A stretch of DNA of 6,994 nt from NCBI GenBank assembly GCA_023430625.1, contig JAEZAA010000314.1, forward strand, positions 1 to 6,994, written 5' to 3'. Position numbers and translations under genes: made by a program. Positions within the stretch are counted from its first letter, which is position 1. Each line of letters opens with the position of its first letter. Origin of the DNA: Pseudomonadota bacterium (GTDB lineage: Bacteria; Pseudomonadota; Gammaproteobacteria; Pseudomonadales; Oleiphilaceae). Shown piece after piece: positions 1-5,534 of the stretch. The notes under the pieces were generated by a model. That model had not been told where the DNA came from. It did no database searches and saw only the letters and a list, made by a program, of their open reading frames with translations.

Positions 1-509
1 GGCAATACGATGGTGAGCTTATCCCCTGGCCTCACCCCCAGGTGGTGAGCCAGCAACTCGCCGATGACGATACCGAACTCGCCTGGCTGCAGATCCTGCA
101 GTTTGCCCATCACCATGTTCTCGTCGATGATGGAGACCTGCGCTTCCGCATCGGGCAGAATTCCGCTCAACATGACGCCTTGCACGTTGCCACGTGCCGT
201 CACCATTCCCTGCTCATGAATGAAGGGCGCAGCACCAGCAATCTCCGGGCGGGCCAAGGCGCGGTCACGAATCACTTCCCAATCGTCGATGGGCTGATAG
301 CCATGGATCGAGGCATGGGACACCATGCCCAGAATGCGTTGGCGCAACTCCCGGTCGAAGCCATTCATGACCGAAAGCACGGTAATCAACACCGCAACCC
401 CCAGCATCAGCCCGATCATGGAACTCAGCGAGATGAAGGAAATAAAGTGGTTCTGGCGTTTGGCCGCCGTATAGCGGGCGCCGATGAATACGGTATAGGG
501 TTTGAACAT
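1..509 (-). CDS. lolC: LolC/LolE-family lipoprotein-releasing ABC transporter permease, 5' part only
   Basis: Inner-membrane subunit of the LolCDE complex, which uses ATP to release outer-membrane lipoproteins from the inner membrane to the carrier LolA. The first 169 residues are visible; the rest lies beyond the left edge. The start MFKPYTVFIGARYT, the segment HFISFISLSSMIG and the stretch VLITVLSVMNGFDREL are characteristic of the family. The first transmembrane helix spans about residues 24-48, and the start of the large periplasmic domain follows. The ATG at 509-507 is chosen because it gives the usual MF-(K/R)-P start. An AGGAG lies 16 nt upstream, farther than normal. LolC and LolE are paralogues and cannot be separated safely from the N-terminus. 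LolC is preferred because it is usually the first gene of lolCDE and this gene is divergently transcribed at the edge of the cluster. Confidence 0.9.
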   Translation of the reverse strand, partial: MFKPYTVFIGARYTAAKRQNHFISFISLSSMIGLMLGVAVLITVLSVMNGFDRELRQRILGMVSHASIHGYQPIDDWEVIRDRALARPEIAGAAPFIHEQGMVTARGNVQGVMLSGILPDAEAQVSIIDENMVMGKLQDLQPGEFGIVIGELLAHHLGVRPGDKLTIVL

Positions 510-581
510 AGAGGCGAGATCACTTCTCCTGGAACCGGTGGTACCGCCGTGACAGCCAACGGCGACGCCCCAAATGGCGCG

Positions 582-587
582 AGTGTA
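582..587 (-). promoter_or_regulatory. Candidate -10 element for the lolC-family gene
   Basis: On the - strand this reads TACACT preceded by CGC, a form often seen in GC-rich gammaproteobacterial promoters. It lies about 75 nt upstream of the lolC start codon. No good -35 is visible: the hexamer at 17-bp spacing is TATACC. The leader between it and the gene holds a perfect 6-bp stem with an 8-nt loop (CGCCGT/ACGGCG, 545-564). The call rests on a single hexamer match. Confidence 0.3.
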
Positions 588-652
588 GCGGATTTGCCCA
601 ATGGGGTATAGCGCGGCGGCGCAAACGGGTTCACAGTCGGGCCGCAACAACC

Positions 653-681
653 TTGACATCAATCAGTGTCATATACATAGT
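653..681 (+). promoter_or_regulatory. Sigma70-type promoter for the SDR operon
   Basis: A perfect -35 TTGACA (653-658) is separated by 17 bp from CATAGT (676-681), which matches four of six bases of the -10 consensus. Transcription would start near 688, leaving an untranslated leader of about 118 nt before the SDR start codon. The promoter is overlapped on both hexamers by TGACA/TGTCA half-sites, so it is probably repressible. No second convincing promoter was found between here and 805; the TATAAA at 720-725 has no well-placed -35. Confidence 0.6.
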
Positions 682-698
682 GACAACACCCGATGTCA
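654..698. promoter_or_regulatory. Array of four alternating TGACA/TGTCA half-sites, candidate TetR operator
   Basis: TGACA occurs at 654-658 and 681-685, and TGTCA at 667-671 and 694-698. They form two inverted repeats of the same design, TGACA-N8-TGTCA, whose centres are 27 bp apart. The two inner half-sites also make TGTCA-N9-TGACA, centred at 676. The first palindrome covers the -35 and its spacer; the second covers the end of the -10 and the likely transcription start. TetR-family dimers bind inverted repeats of about this length, and a TetR gene is the third gene of the downstream unit, so autoregulation is a reasonable inference. The arms are only 5 bp and the centres are not symmetric, so the exact operator frame is open. 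Confidence 0.5.
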
Positions 699-805
699 GT
701 TTGAGCTGCTCCCTCCCGTTATAAAGGCCTGGGCAGGTTTCAAGCGCAGGGTTTCGGCATCAACAGCATGTTTCTCCATCACCACATAAAGAAAAAGGGT
801 CATTC

Positions 806-1645
806 ATGAAATCGTTTGCAAACAAGGTTGCAGCTATCACGGGTGCCGGATCTGGCATGGGACGAACTCTGGCGCTGGCGCTGGCCCGCCGCCAATGTCA
901 TCTTGCCCTGAGCGATGTGAATGAGGAAGGACTGGCGGAAACCGCGCGCCAGGCCAGCGCACTCGGCGTCAAGGTAACTACCGCACGGGTCGATGTGGCC
1001 AAGCGTGACCAGGTGTATGCCTGGGCGGATGAAGTCGTACGCGATCACGGCAAATGCAACCTGATTTTCAACAATGCCGGCGTCGCCCATAGCGCATCGA
1101 TTGAAGGCACCAGTTACGACGATTTCGAATGGATCATGGGCATCAACTTCTGGGGCGTGGTGCACGGCACCAAGGCATTTCTCCCCCACCTGAAGGCGTC
1201 CGGTGATGGCCACATCATCAACCTGTCCAGTCTGTTTGGCTTGGTGGCGATTCCCAGCCAAAGCACCTATAACGCCACCAAGTTCGCCGTGCGCGGTTAT
1301 ACCGAATCCCTGCGCCAGGAACTGGAGCTGAGCGGCGTACCGGTCAGCGCCACCTGCGTACACCCAGGCGGCATCCGCACCAACATCGCCAAGGCGGCAC
1401 GGGTTGACGAAAGCCTGAAGGATCTCGGTGTAACCAACCTGGAGCGCAGCCGCAAGGGCTTTGAGAAAATGCTCGGCATGCCGCCGGAAAAAGCGGCGGA
1501 AATCATCCTCAAGGGCGTTCAGCGTAATGCGCGCCGGGTGCTGGTGGGACGCGACGCCCAGGCACTCGACGTTCTGCAGCGTATCCTGCCAGGCACCTAT
1601 CAGCGCCTGGTCACCGCATCCGCGCGTCGCACCATGATGCGCTAA
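806..1645 (+). CDS. Classical short-chain dehydrogenase/reductase (SDR), substrate unknown
   Basis: Cytoplasmic NAD(P)-dependent oxidoreductase of 279 residues, within the classical SDR size range and with a complete Rossmann fold. The cofactor motif TGAGSGMG is at 12-19 and the NNAG motif at 89-92. The catalytic tetrad is N114, S142, Y155 and K159 (YNATK), followed by PGGIRT at 187-192. Asp37 at the end of the second beta strand (LSDVNE) favours NAD over NADP in this family. The segment FEWIMGINFWGVVHGTKAFLP and the S-S-L-F-G-L-V-A-I-P block are typical of a widespread SDR subgroup often annotated only as SDR oxidoreductase. A purine-rich GAAAAAGGG lies just upstream of the ATG. It is the first gene after a repressible-looking promoter and is followed by a hydrolase and a TetR gene. 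Oxidation of an alcohol or reduction of a carbonyl is certain in kind; the substrate is not identifiable. Confidence 0.93.
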   Translation: MKSFANKVAAITGAGSGMGRTLALALARRQCHLALSDVNEEGLAETARQASALGVKVTTARVDVAKRDQVYAWADEVVRDHGKCNLIFNNAGVAHSASIEGTSYDDFEWIMGINFWGVVHGTKAFLPHLKASGDGHIINLSSLFGLVAIPSQSTYNATKFAVRGYTESLRQELELSGVPVSATCVHPGGIRTNIAKAARVDESLKDLGVTNLERSRKGFEKMLGMPPEKAAEIILKGVQRNARRVLVGRDAQALDVLQRILPGTYQRLVTASARRTMMR

Positions 1646-1761
1646 TGTTGATGCAATCAAAACCGATGTAGCGGTTGGACCGGTCGCCTAGAAATATCAG
1701 GTGCCGGTCCCAGTTTGCGTCGCCTATAGCCCCTGTTTCCGATCCAGAAAAGAAGCTCTCC
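1646..1761 (+). other. 116-bp SDR-hydrolase gap with two small inverted repeats
   Basis: Two potential stems follow the SDR stop. The first is perfect: AACCG (1661-1665), a 6-nt loop, CGGTT (1672-1676). The second is imperfect: ACCGG (1679-1683) and CCT (1687-1689) pair with AGG (1699-1701) and CCGGT (1704-1708). Neither is followed by a T-run, so they do not look like an intrinsic terminator. They could be mRNA-processing or stabilising structures that set SDR expression apart from the downstream genes, or mean nothing. No good promoter is seen in the gap. Confidence 0.3.
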
Positions 1762-2688
1762 ATGGCCACTCAATCCCTTTTGGCATCCGCTCCCTACAAT
1801 TGCACGGAAGGCACGGTCTACAGCAATGGCCTGCGCCTACACTATGAATCACTTGGCGACACGAGTGCCCCCACGATCTTGCTGATCATGGGCCTGGGTA
1901 TGCAGCTCACCGCCTGGCCCGACCCTTTCTGCGAGGCGCTGGTACGCCAGGGCTTCCGCGTGGTTCGCTTTGATAACCGTGATGCGGGTTTATCCACCAA
2001 GGCGGACTGGCTGCCCATACCCAATGTGCCCATGAATGCGCTACGACATCGGTTGGGCCTGCCGGTCGAGGCTGGCTATACCCTGCATGACATGGCACGC
2101 GATACGGCTGGACTCCTGGATGCGCTGGGAATTTTCCGCGCCCATGTAGTCGGCGCTTCCATGGGTGGCATGATCGGCCAGACGCTGGCGAGCCATTTTC
2201 CCGACCGTGTTCTGACGCTCACCTCGATCATGTCCAGCACTGGCTGCCGCCGCCTTCCAGGCCCCACGACCAAGGCCACCCGCGCCCTGCTAAGTAAGCC
2301 GAAAAGCAAGGAGCTGGAAGCGATCGTGGAGCATCAAATCAAGGTCTTTGGCATTCTCGGTTCCCCCGGCTTTCCCATGGACCCTGAGGAGCGACGCCAG
2401 GAAATCAGGCGCAACATCCAACGCTCCCGGTGCGTTCGGGGTATCGCCCGCCAGATGGCGGCCATCTTCGCCAGTGGCGACCGCTCGGCCGACCTGGCCC
2501 ACATCCGCTGCCCCACCCTGGTGATTCATGGCGCACAAGACCCTCTCCTGCCATTGGCAGCGGGACGGGATACAGCCGCCAAGATCCCCAACGCCAAGTT
2601 GCAGGTGATCGAAGGCATGGGCCATGACATGGCGGCCTGGCCCATTATCGCCGAGGCCATTGCCGCCCATGCCGGTTCCGACCGCTAG
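1762..2688 (+). CDS. Alpha/beta-fold hydrolase, probable esterase
   Basis: Serine hydrolase of 308 residues, normal length for a single-domain alpha/beta hydrolase, with no signal peptide and so cytoplasmic. The oxyanion-hole region is the LIMGLGMQLTAW stretch (41-52), followed by FDNRDAGLSTK (70-80). The nucleophile elbow is G-A-S-M-G-G with Ser133. The acid is probably Asp260 in HGAQDP, and the catalytic His is His288 in GMGHDM. The FDNRDxGLST signature is shared with esterases related to aclacinomycin methylesterase RdmC and with many uncharacterised bacterial esterases. The ATG at 1762 is preferred. An upstream in-frame TTG at 1675 would add 29 residues that do not resemble the family and would start inside a hairpin. 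The gene lies between an SDR and a TetR gene 4 nt downstream, so it probably hydrolyses an ester whose alcohol the SDR could act on. That pairing is inference. Confidence 0.9.
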   Translation: MATQSLLASAPYNCTEGTVYSNGLRLHYESLGDTSAPTILLIMGLGMQLTAWPDPFCEALVRQGFRVVRFDNRDAGLSTKADWLPIPNVPMNALRHRLGLPVEAGYTLHDMARDTAGLLDALGIFRAHVVGASMGGMIGQTLASHFPDRVLTLTSIMSSTGCRRLPGPTTKATRALLSKPKSKELEAIVEHQIKVFGILGSPGFPMDPEERRQEIRRNIQRSRCVRGIARQMAAIFASGDRSADLAHIRCPTLVIHGAQDPLLPLAAGRDTAAKIPNAKLQVIEGMGHDMAAWPIIAEAIAAHAGSDR

Positions 2689-2692
2689 CACC

Positions 2693-3328
2693 ATGAGCCG
2701 TCCCTACGCTGGGCAGAGCGCGCAACAGCGGCGCGCCGAGCGGCGCGCGCGCTTCCTTGCCGCCGGTATCGAGGAGTTCGGGCGCAACGGCTATGCCGCC
2801 ACCACTATTCGCAGCCTCTGTGCCCGCGCGGGCCTGACCCAGCGCTACTTCTACCAGGAGTTCGAGGGCATGGAGGCGCTCTTCATTGCCGTCGGCACCG
2901 AGCTCGGCGGCCTGTTGCGCACGAATATTCTCAGCGCGCTGAGGCAAGCCGAGAACACACCCACCGCGATTGCCGAGGCCGCCTTGACGGCCTATTTTCG
3001 CACCATGCGGGATGATCCCAGGATCGGCCGCATTCTGCTGGTCGAGATCTTCATGGTCAGCCAATATACGGAAACGGCCGCCAGGCAGTTCATGGATGAA
3101 TTTGCCAAGCTGCTGCACGGCACCGTGGAAAGCCTTTACCCCAATCTGTCACGTCAGGGCCTGAGCACCCGCCTTCTGGCAGTCGGTTTGATCGGCGCCA
3201 CTCACCATATTGCGCTAAGCTGGTCATTAGGAAATTACCAAGAGCCGCTGGAGCGGGTCGTGGCCACCGCATTGCGGATATACCAGAGCACCGACCATGC
3301 CCAGGATGCAGGTACGAGCAGCAGATAA
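2693..3328 (+). CDS. TetR/AcrR-family transcriptional regulator
   Basis: DNA-binding regulator of 211 residues, the usual TetR length. An Arg-rich N-terminal arm (13-20) leads into the helix-turn-helix domain at about 16-62. The recognition region is TTIRSLCARAGLTQRYFYQEF (residues 37-57), which contains the family hallmark A-G-x-x-x-x-x-F/Y-Y-x-x-F. The remainder is a mostly helical ligand-binding and dimerisation domain with no recognisable ligand signature. The ATG at 2693 is 4 nt after the hydrolase stop. No strong ribosome binding site precedes it, suggesting translational coupling. In-frame ATGs at 2624 and 2669 would give Pro-rich extensions overlapping the hydrolase and are less likely. 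As the last gene of the SDR/hydrolase unit it probably represses the promoter at 653-681. Its stop codon lies inside an 11-bp tandem duplication. Confidence 0.92.
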   Translation: MSRPYAGQSAQQRRAERRARFLAAGIEEFGRNGYAATTIRSLCARAGLTQRYFYQEFEGMEALFIAVGTELGGLLRTNILSALRQAENTPTAIAEAALTAYFRTMRDDPRIGRILLVEIFMVSQYTETAARQFMDEFAKLLHGTVESLYPNLSRQGLSTRLLAVGLIGATHHIALSWSLGNYQEPLERVVATALRIYQSTDHAQDAGTSSR

Positions 3329-3342
3329 GGTGCAGATAAGGT
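3321..3342 (+). repeat. 11-bp tandem duplication holding the tetR stop and the pilZ-gene ribosome binding site
   Basis: GCAGATAAGGT occurs twice, head to tail (3321-3331 and 3332-3342), with no mismatch. The first copy supplies the TAA stop of the TetR gene (3326-3328). The second supplies AAGG (3338-3341), 6 nt before the ATG of the PilZ-domain gene at 3348. It is too short for a mobile-element target site to be argued from it alone; replication slippage would produce the same result. Confidence 0.85.
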
Positions 3343-3347
3343 GTGGA

Positions 3348-3974
3348 ATGGTCGATAGCAGCAACAGGGCGCCAGGCGAAGACGCGCCGCAGACGGCCTC
3401 AGGCGGTATCCCTGACTCAGCGAGCAATCGTCGCAATTATTTTCGGGTGACCGATCAGGTATCGCTTGAAGTACAGCCCCTGTCCGGCGACCGCCCGGAC
3501 TTTGCCAGTTTTTTCGAGCTATCAGCCCAATACCAATTGATCAGCGAGTTTCAACTGCTGGATTCCGAATCCCAGGCCCTACTGCGAGGGATCACCGAAA
3601 GCGACCGCCGCCTTGGCGCCTACCTGAAGCTGCTCAATCGCAAGCTCGATTCCCTCTGCCGGACTCTGGCGCTGGTCAACGACCCGATCGACCCGGCGTC
3701 ACTACAGGATGTCAGCCTCAGTGAAGGCGGCCTGTCGTTTCGCTCGCCCACAGATTACCCGGTCGATGCCCGACTGCAGATGAAGATGATTCTGCTGCCG
3801 AGTTTTTGCGGCCTGTTGTTGACCGGTCGGGTTCTGTCATCCCAGACGGATGGGGACGCCTATCAACTGCATCTGGAGTTCGTCGATCTCGACGACTCCC
3901 AACGCCAGCTGCTGGCCCGCCATATCCTGCGCAAGCAGCAGGAAGCGCGGCGTCATCGTCTTGAAGGCGACTGA
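3348..3974 (+). CDS. PilZ-domain protein with an inserted leucine-heptad helix
   Basis: Probable cyclic-di-GMP-responsive or PilZ-fold adaptor protein of 208 residues, cytoplasmic. The PilZ RxxxR motif is R29-N-Y-F-R33, followed by the first strand (VTDQVSLEVQPL). A helical stretch at about 50-112 is then inserted before the rest of the barrel, which resumes at 120. Leucines 89, 93, 96, 100, 103 and 107 keep 4-3 heptad spacing, as in a coiled coil. The second PilZ motif reads S123-L-S-E-G-G128, with Ser where the D/N-x-S-x-x-G consensus has Asp or Asn. The end, LHLEFVDLDDSQRQLLARHI, is typical of PilZ barrels. The ATG at 3348 is chosen for the AAGG 6 nt upstream; an in-frame ATG at 3297 would overlap the TetR gene by 32 bp. 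The order resembles the tetrameric Xanthomonas PilZ protein XCC6012. Ligand binding is uncertain because of the altered motif. Confidence 0.85.
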   Translation: MVDSSNRAPGEDAPQTASGGIPDSASNRRNYFRVTDQVSLEVQPLSGDRPDFASFFELSAQYQLISEFQLLDSESQALLRGITESDRRLGAYLKLLNRKLDSLCRTLALVNDPIDPASLQDVSLSEGGLSFRSPTDYPVDARLQMKMILLPSFCGLLLTGRVLSSQTDGDAYQLHLEFVDLDDSQRQLLARHILRKQQEARRHRLEGD

Positions 3975-4032
3975 ACAGACCCTTTCGGTTCGATACCATT
4001 CGGCATCGATTCCTTTGCACTCATTCCCTGTC

Positions 4033-4038
4033 AGGAGG
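4033..4038 (+). promoter_or_regulatory. Strong ribosome binding site fixing the start at 4045
   Basis: AGGAGG, an essentially perfect Shine-Dalgarno sequence, lies 6 nt before the ATG at 4045. This decides the start against in-frame codons farther upstream inside the PilZ-domain gene and makes the signal peptide the true N-terminus. Confidence 0.85.
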
Positions 4039-4044
4039 CGACTC

Positions 4045-4368
4045 ATGAAACCGTTCATTCCAGTCCTGCTATTGGCCGGCGCTGCTCATGTCCAGGCCGA
4101 TACCGCCAATGTTCCGCCTGAGTCCGACCGGACACAGGGCGACACCCTGAAAATCTACGTCTCCGAGCAAGCTCCCAAGAACGCCAAGCCGTTGCCGGCA
4201 CGAGGCCTGAGCACGGCCGACGTTCGCCAGCGCTTCGGCGAACCCACATCCGTACAATCCGCGCCGGGCACGCCGCCAATTTCCGTTTGGCGCTACGGTG
4301 AGTTCACGGTATATTTCGAGCGCGATTCGGTTATCCACGCCGTACGCCACCACAAACCTGGCGAATAA
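4045..4368 (+). CDS. Small exported protein, probably periplasmic, function unknown
   Basis: 107 residues with a clear signal peptide: MKPF, then the hydrophobic core IPVLLLAGAA and a likely signal-peptidase-I site after VQA (residue 18). There is no lipobox Cys, so the mature protein of about 89 residues is probably free in the periplasm. After a charged linker, residues 54-104 form the recognisable part: G-L-S-T-A-D-V-R-Q-R-F-G-E-P, then a short variable stretch, then W-R-Y-G-E-F-T-V-Y-F-E-R-D-S-V-I-H-A-V. The G-(L/M)-xxxxV-xxxxGxP pattern and the following strands recall the compact BamE/SmpA fold. This is a resemblance in pattern, not a firm assignment. Similar small proteins occur widely in Pseudomonas-like genomes, sometimes under misleading names. 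It follows the PilZ-domain gene by 70 bp. That gap holds a 5-bp inverted repeat TCGAT-N10-ATCGA (3990-4009) and no clear promoter. Confidence 0.8.
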   Translation: MKPFIPVLLLAGAAHVQADTANVPPESDRTQGDTLKIYVSEQAPKNAKPLPARGLSTADVRQRFGEPTSVQSAPGTPPISVWRYGEFTVYFERDSVIHAVRHHKPGE

Positions 4369-4489
4369 GCCCCGAACACCCTCTTTGAAAGCCCAGTTTC
4401 TGGTTGCAAGGATCCTCTTATTAACGTGGTCCTGGCGTCATCGGCTTGCTTGAAGGGTTGCGCGGAGGCGGCATCGCCCACCCTGTATT

Positions 4490-4494
4490 GGAAG
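4490..4494 (+). promoter_or_regulatory. Ribosome binding site supporting the GTG start of aguA
   Basis: GGAAG lies 5 nt upstream of the GTG at 4500. It separates this start from the upstream in-frame TTG codons at 4446 and 4488, which lack a comparable site. Confidence 0.6.
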
Positions 4495-4499
4495 CTGCC

Positions 4500-5534
4500 G
4501 TGAACAATGTTGTCCTGCCCGCCGAGTGGGCTCCCCAATCCGCCATCATGCTGACCTGGCCTCACCGCGAGACCGATTGGGCGCCACTTTTGCCCGATGT
4601 TGAGCGGGTCTACCGCGACCTCGCCCGTGAAATCGGATTGCGCCAGAAACTGATCATCAGCTGTCAGGACGCCAGGTTGCTGCCGCGCATTCGCGAAAGC
4701 CTGCTGGCGGACGGCGTCGCGGAAGAAAACTTCACCCTCTACGAAGTGCCTGCCGATGACACCTGGGCACGTGATCATGGCCCCATTACCGTTTACCAGG
4801 ACCAGCGCCCTGTTCTTCTGAACTTCCGCTTCAATGCCTGGGGTGGCAAGTTTGGCGCCTCTAAGGACGACCAGATCAATCGTGCCCTAAAGCAACAGGG
4901 CGCGTTTGGCCCGACCGAGATGGCTGATATCGACTTCATTCTGGAGGGCGGCTCCATCGAATCTGATGGCGTCGGCACCCTGCTGACGACAGCGGGTTGC
5001 CTGCTTACCGACACCCGCAACAGTGAGCAAAGCCAACAGGACATCGAAGCGACCCTGCAACGCCTGCTCGGCGTTGAGCGCGTACTCTGGCTGCATCATG
5101 GCCATCTGGAAGGTGACGACACCGACAGCCACGTGGATACCCTGGCGCGCTTTTGTGATGCCCAGACGATCAGCTATGTGCGCTGCGAAGACACGTCCGA
5201 TCCTCACTATTCGGCCCTCAAGGCGATGGAAGACGAACTTAAAGCCTTTCGTCAGGTCCAAGGAGAGCCCTATCGGCTGGTTCCCTTGCCCATGCCGACC
5301 GCGCAGTACAGTGCGGAGGGCGAGCGGCTGCCGGCAACCTACGCCAATTTCCTGATCATGAATCAGGCAGTGCTGGTGCCGACCTATGGCGTACCGGAAG
5401 ATGCGCCTGCCCTGGCGGCGCTGGCAACCTGCTTCCCCGATCGCGAGATTGTGGGTATCGACTGCCGTCCGCTGATCGAACAACACGGCAGTCTCCATTG
5501 TGTCACCATGCAGATACCTGCGGGAGTTCTCTAA
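4500..5534 (+). CDS. aguA: Agmatine deiminase
   Basis: Hydrolyses agmatine to N-carbamoylputrescine and ammonia, the first step of putrescine synthesis from agmatine, in the cytoplasm. It has 344 residues of the PAD_porph-type guanidine-modifying fold. Visible blocks are MLTWPHRETDW (17-27), DDTWARDHGPITV (86-98), FNAWGGKFGA (111-120), the EGGSIESDG acid loop (149-157), and DTDSHVD with His211. C334 in GSLHC is the catalytic Cys near the C-terminus. The GTG at 4500 is chosen because GGAAG (4490-4494) lies 5 nt upstream and the protein then begins MNNVVLPAEW, as the family does. In-frame TTG codons at 4446 and 4488 are less likely. The 131-bp gap before it shows only a weak -10-like TATTAA (4419-4424). 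Its partner aguB begins at the next base after the stop. A peptidylarginine deiminase role is very unlikely given that partner. Confidence 0.93.
   Translation: MNNVVLPAEWAPQSAIMLTWPHRETDWAPLLPDVERVYRDLAREIGLRQKLIISCQDARLLPRIRESLLADGVAEENFTLYEVPADDTWARDHGPITVYQDQRPVLLNFRFNAWGGKFGASKDDQINRALKQQGAFGPTEMADIDFILEGGSIESDGVGTLLTTAGCLLTDTRNSEQSQQDIEATLQRLLGVERVLWLHHGHLEGDDTDSHVDTLARFCDAQTISYVRCEDTSDPHYSALKAMEDELKAFRQVQGEPYRLVPLPMPTAQYSAEGERLPATYANFLIMNQAVLVPTYGVPEDAPALAALATCFPDREIVGIDCRPLIEQHGSLHCVTMQIPAGVL

Noticed and set aside
42..611. Long + strand open frame opposite the lolC-family gene
   Set aside because: The - strand translation is an unmistakable LolC/LolE N-terminus; the + strand product is His/Gln-rich and meaningless.
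601..789. Small open frame of 62 codons in the lolC-SDR intergenic region
   Set aside because: It begins upstream of the promoter and runs through the operator array, lacks a ribosome binding site and has a composition unlike a protein.
800..1660. A 286-codon open frame antisense to the SDR gene
   Set aside because: The + strand frame has a complete set of SDR motifs. The antisense frame is open because of GC-rich third positions and shows no recognisable domain.
1661..1708. Intrinsic terminator after the SDR gene
   Set aside because: Stems of about 5 bp are present, but there is no T-run and the downstream genes lack a good promoter, so termination here is not supported.
2729..2750. GC-only palindromic stretch (CGGCGCGCCG and flanks) near the start of the TetR gene
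   Set aside because: It encodes the Arg/Ala-rich N-terminal arm, where GC-rich Arg codons give such palindromes by chance.
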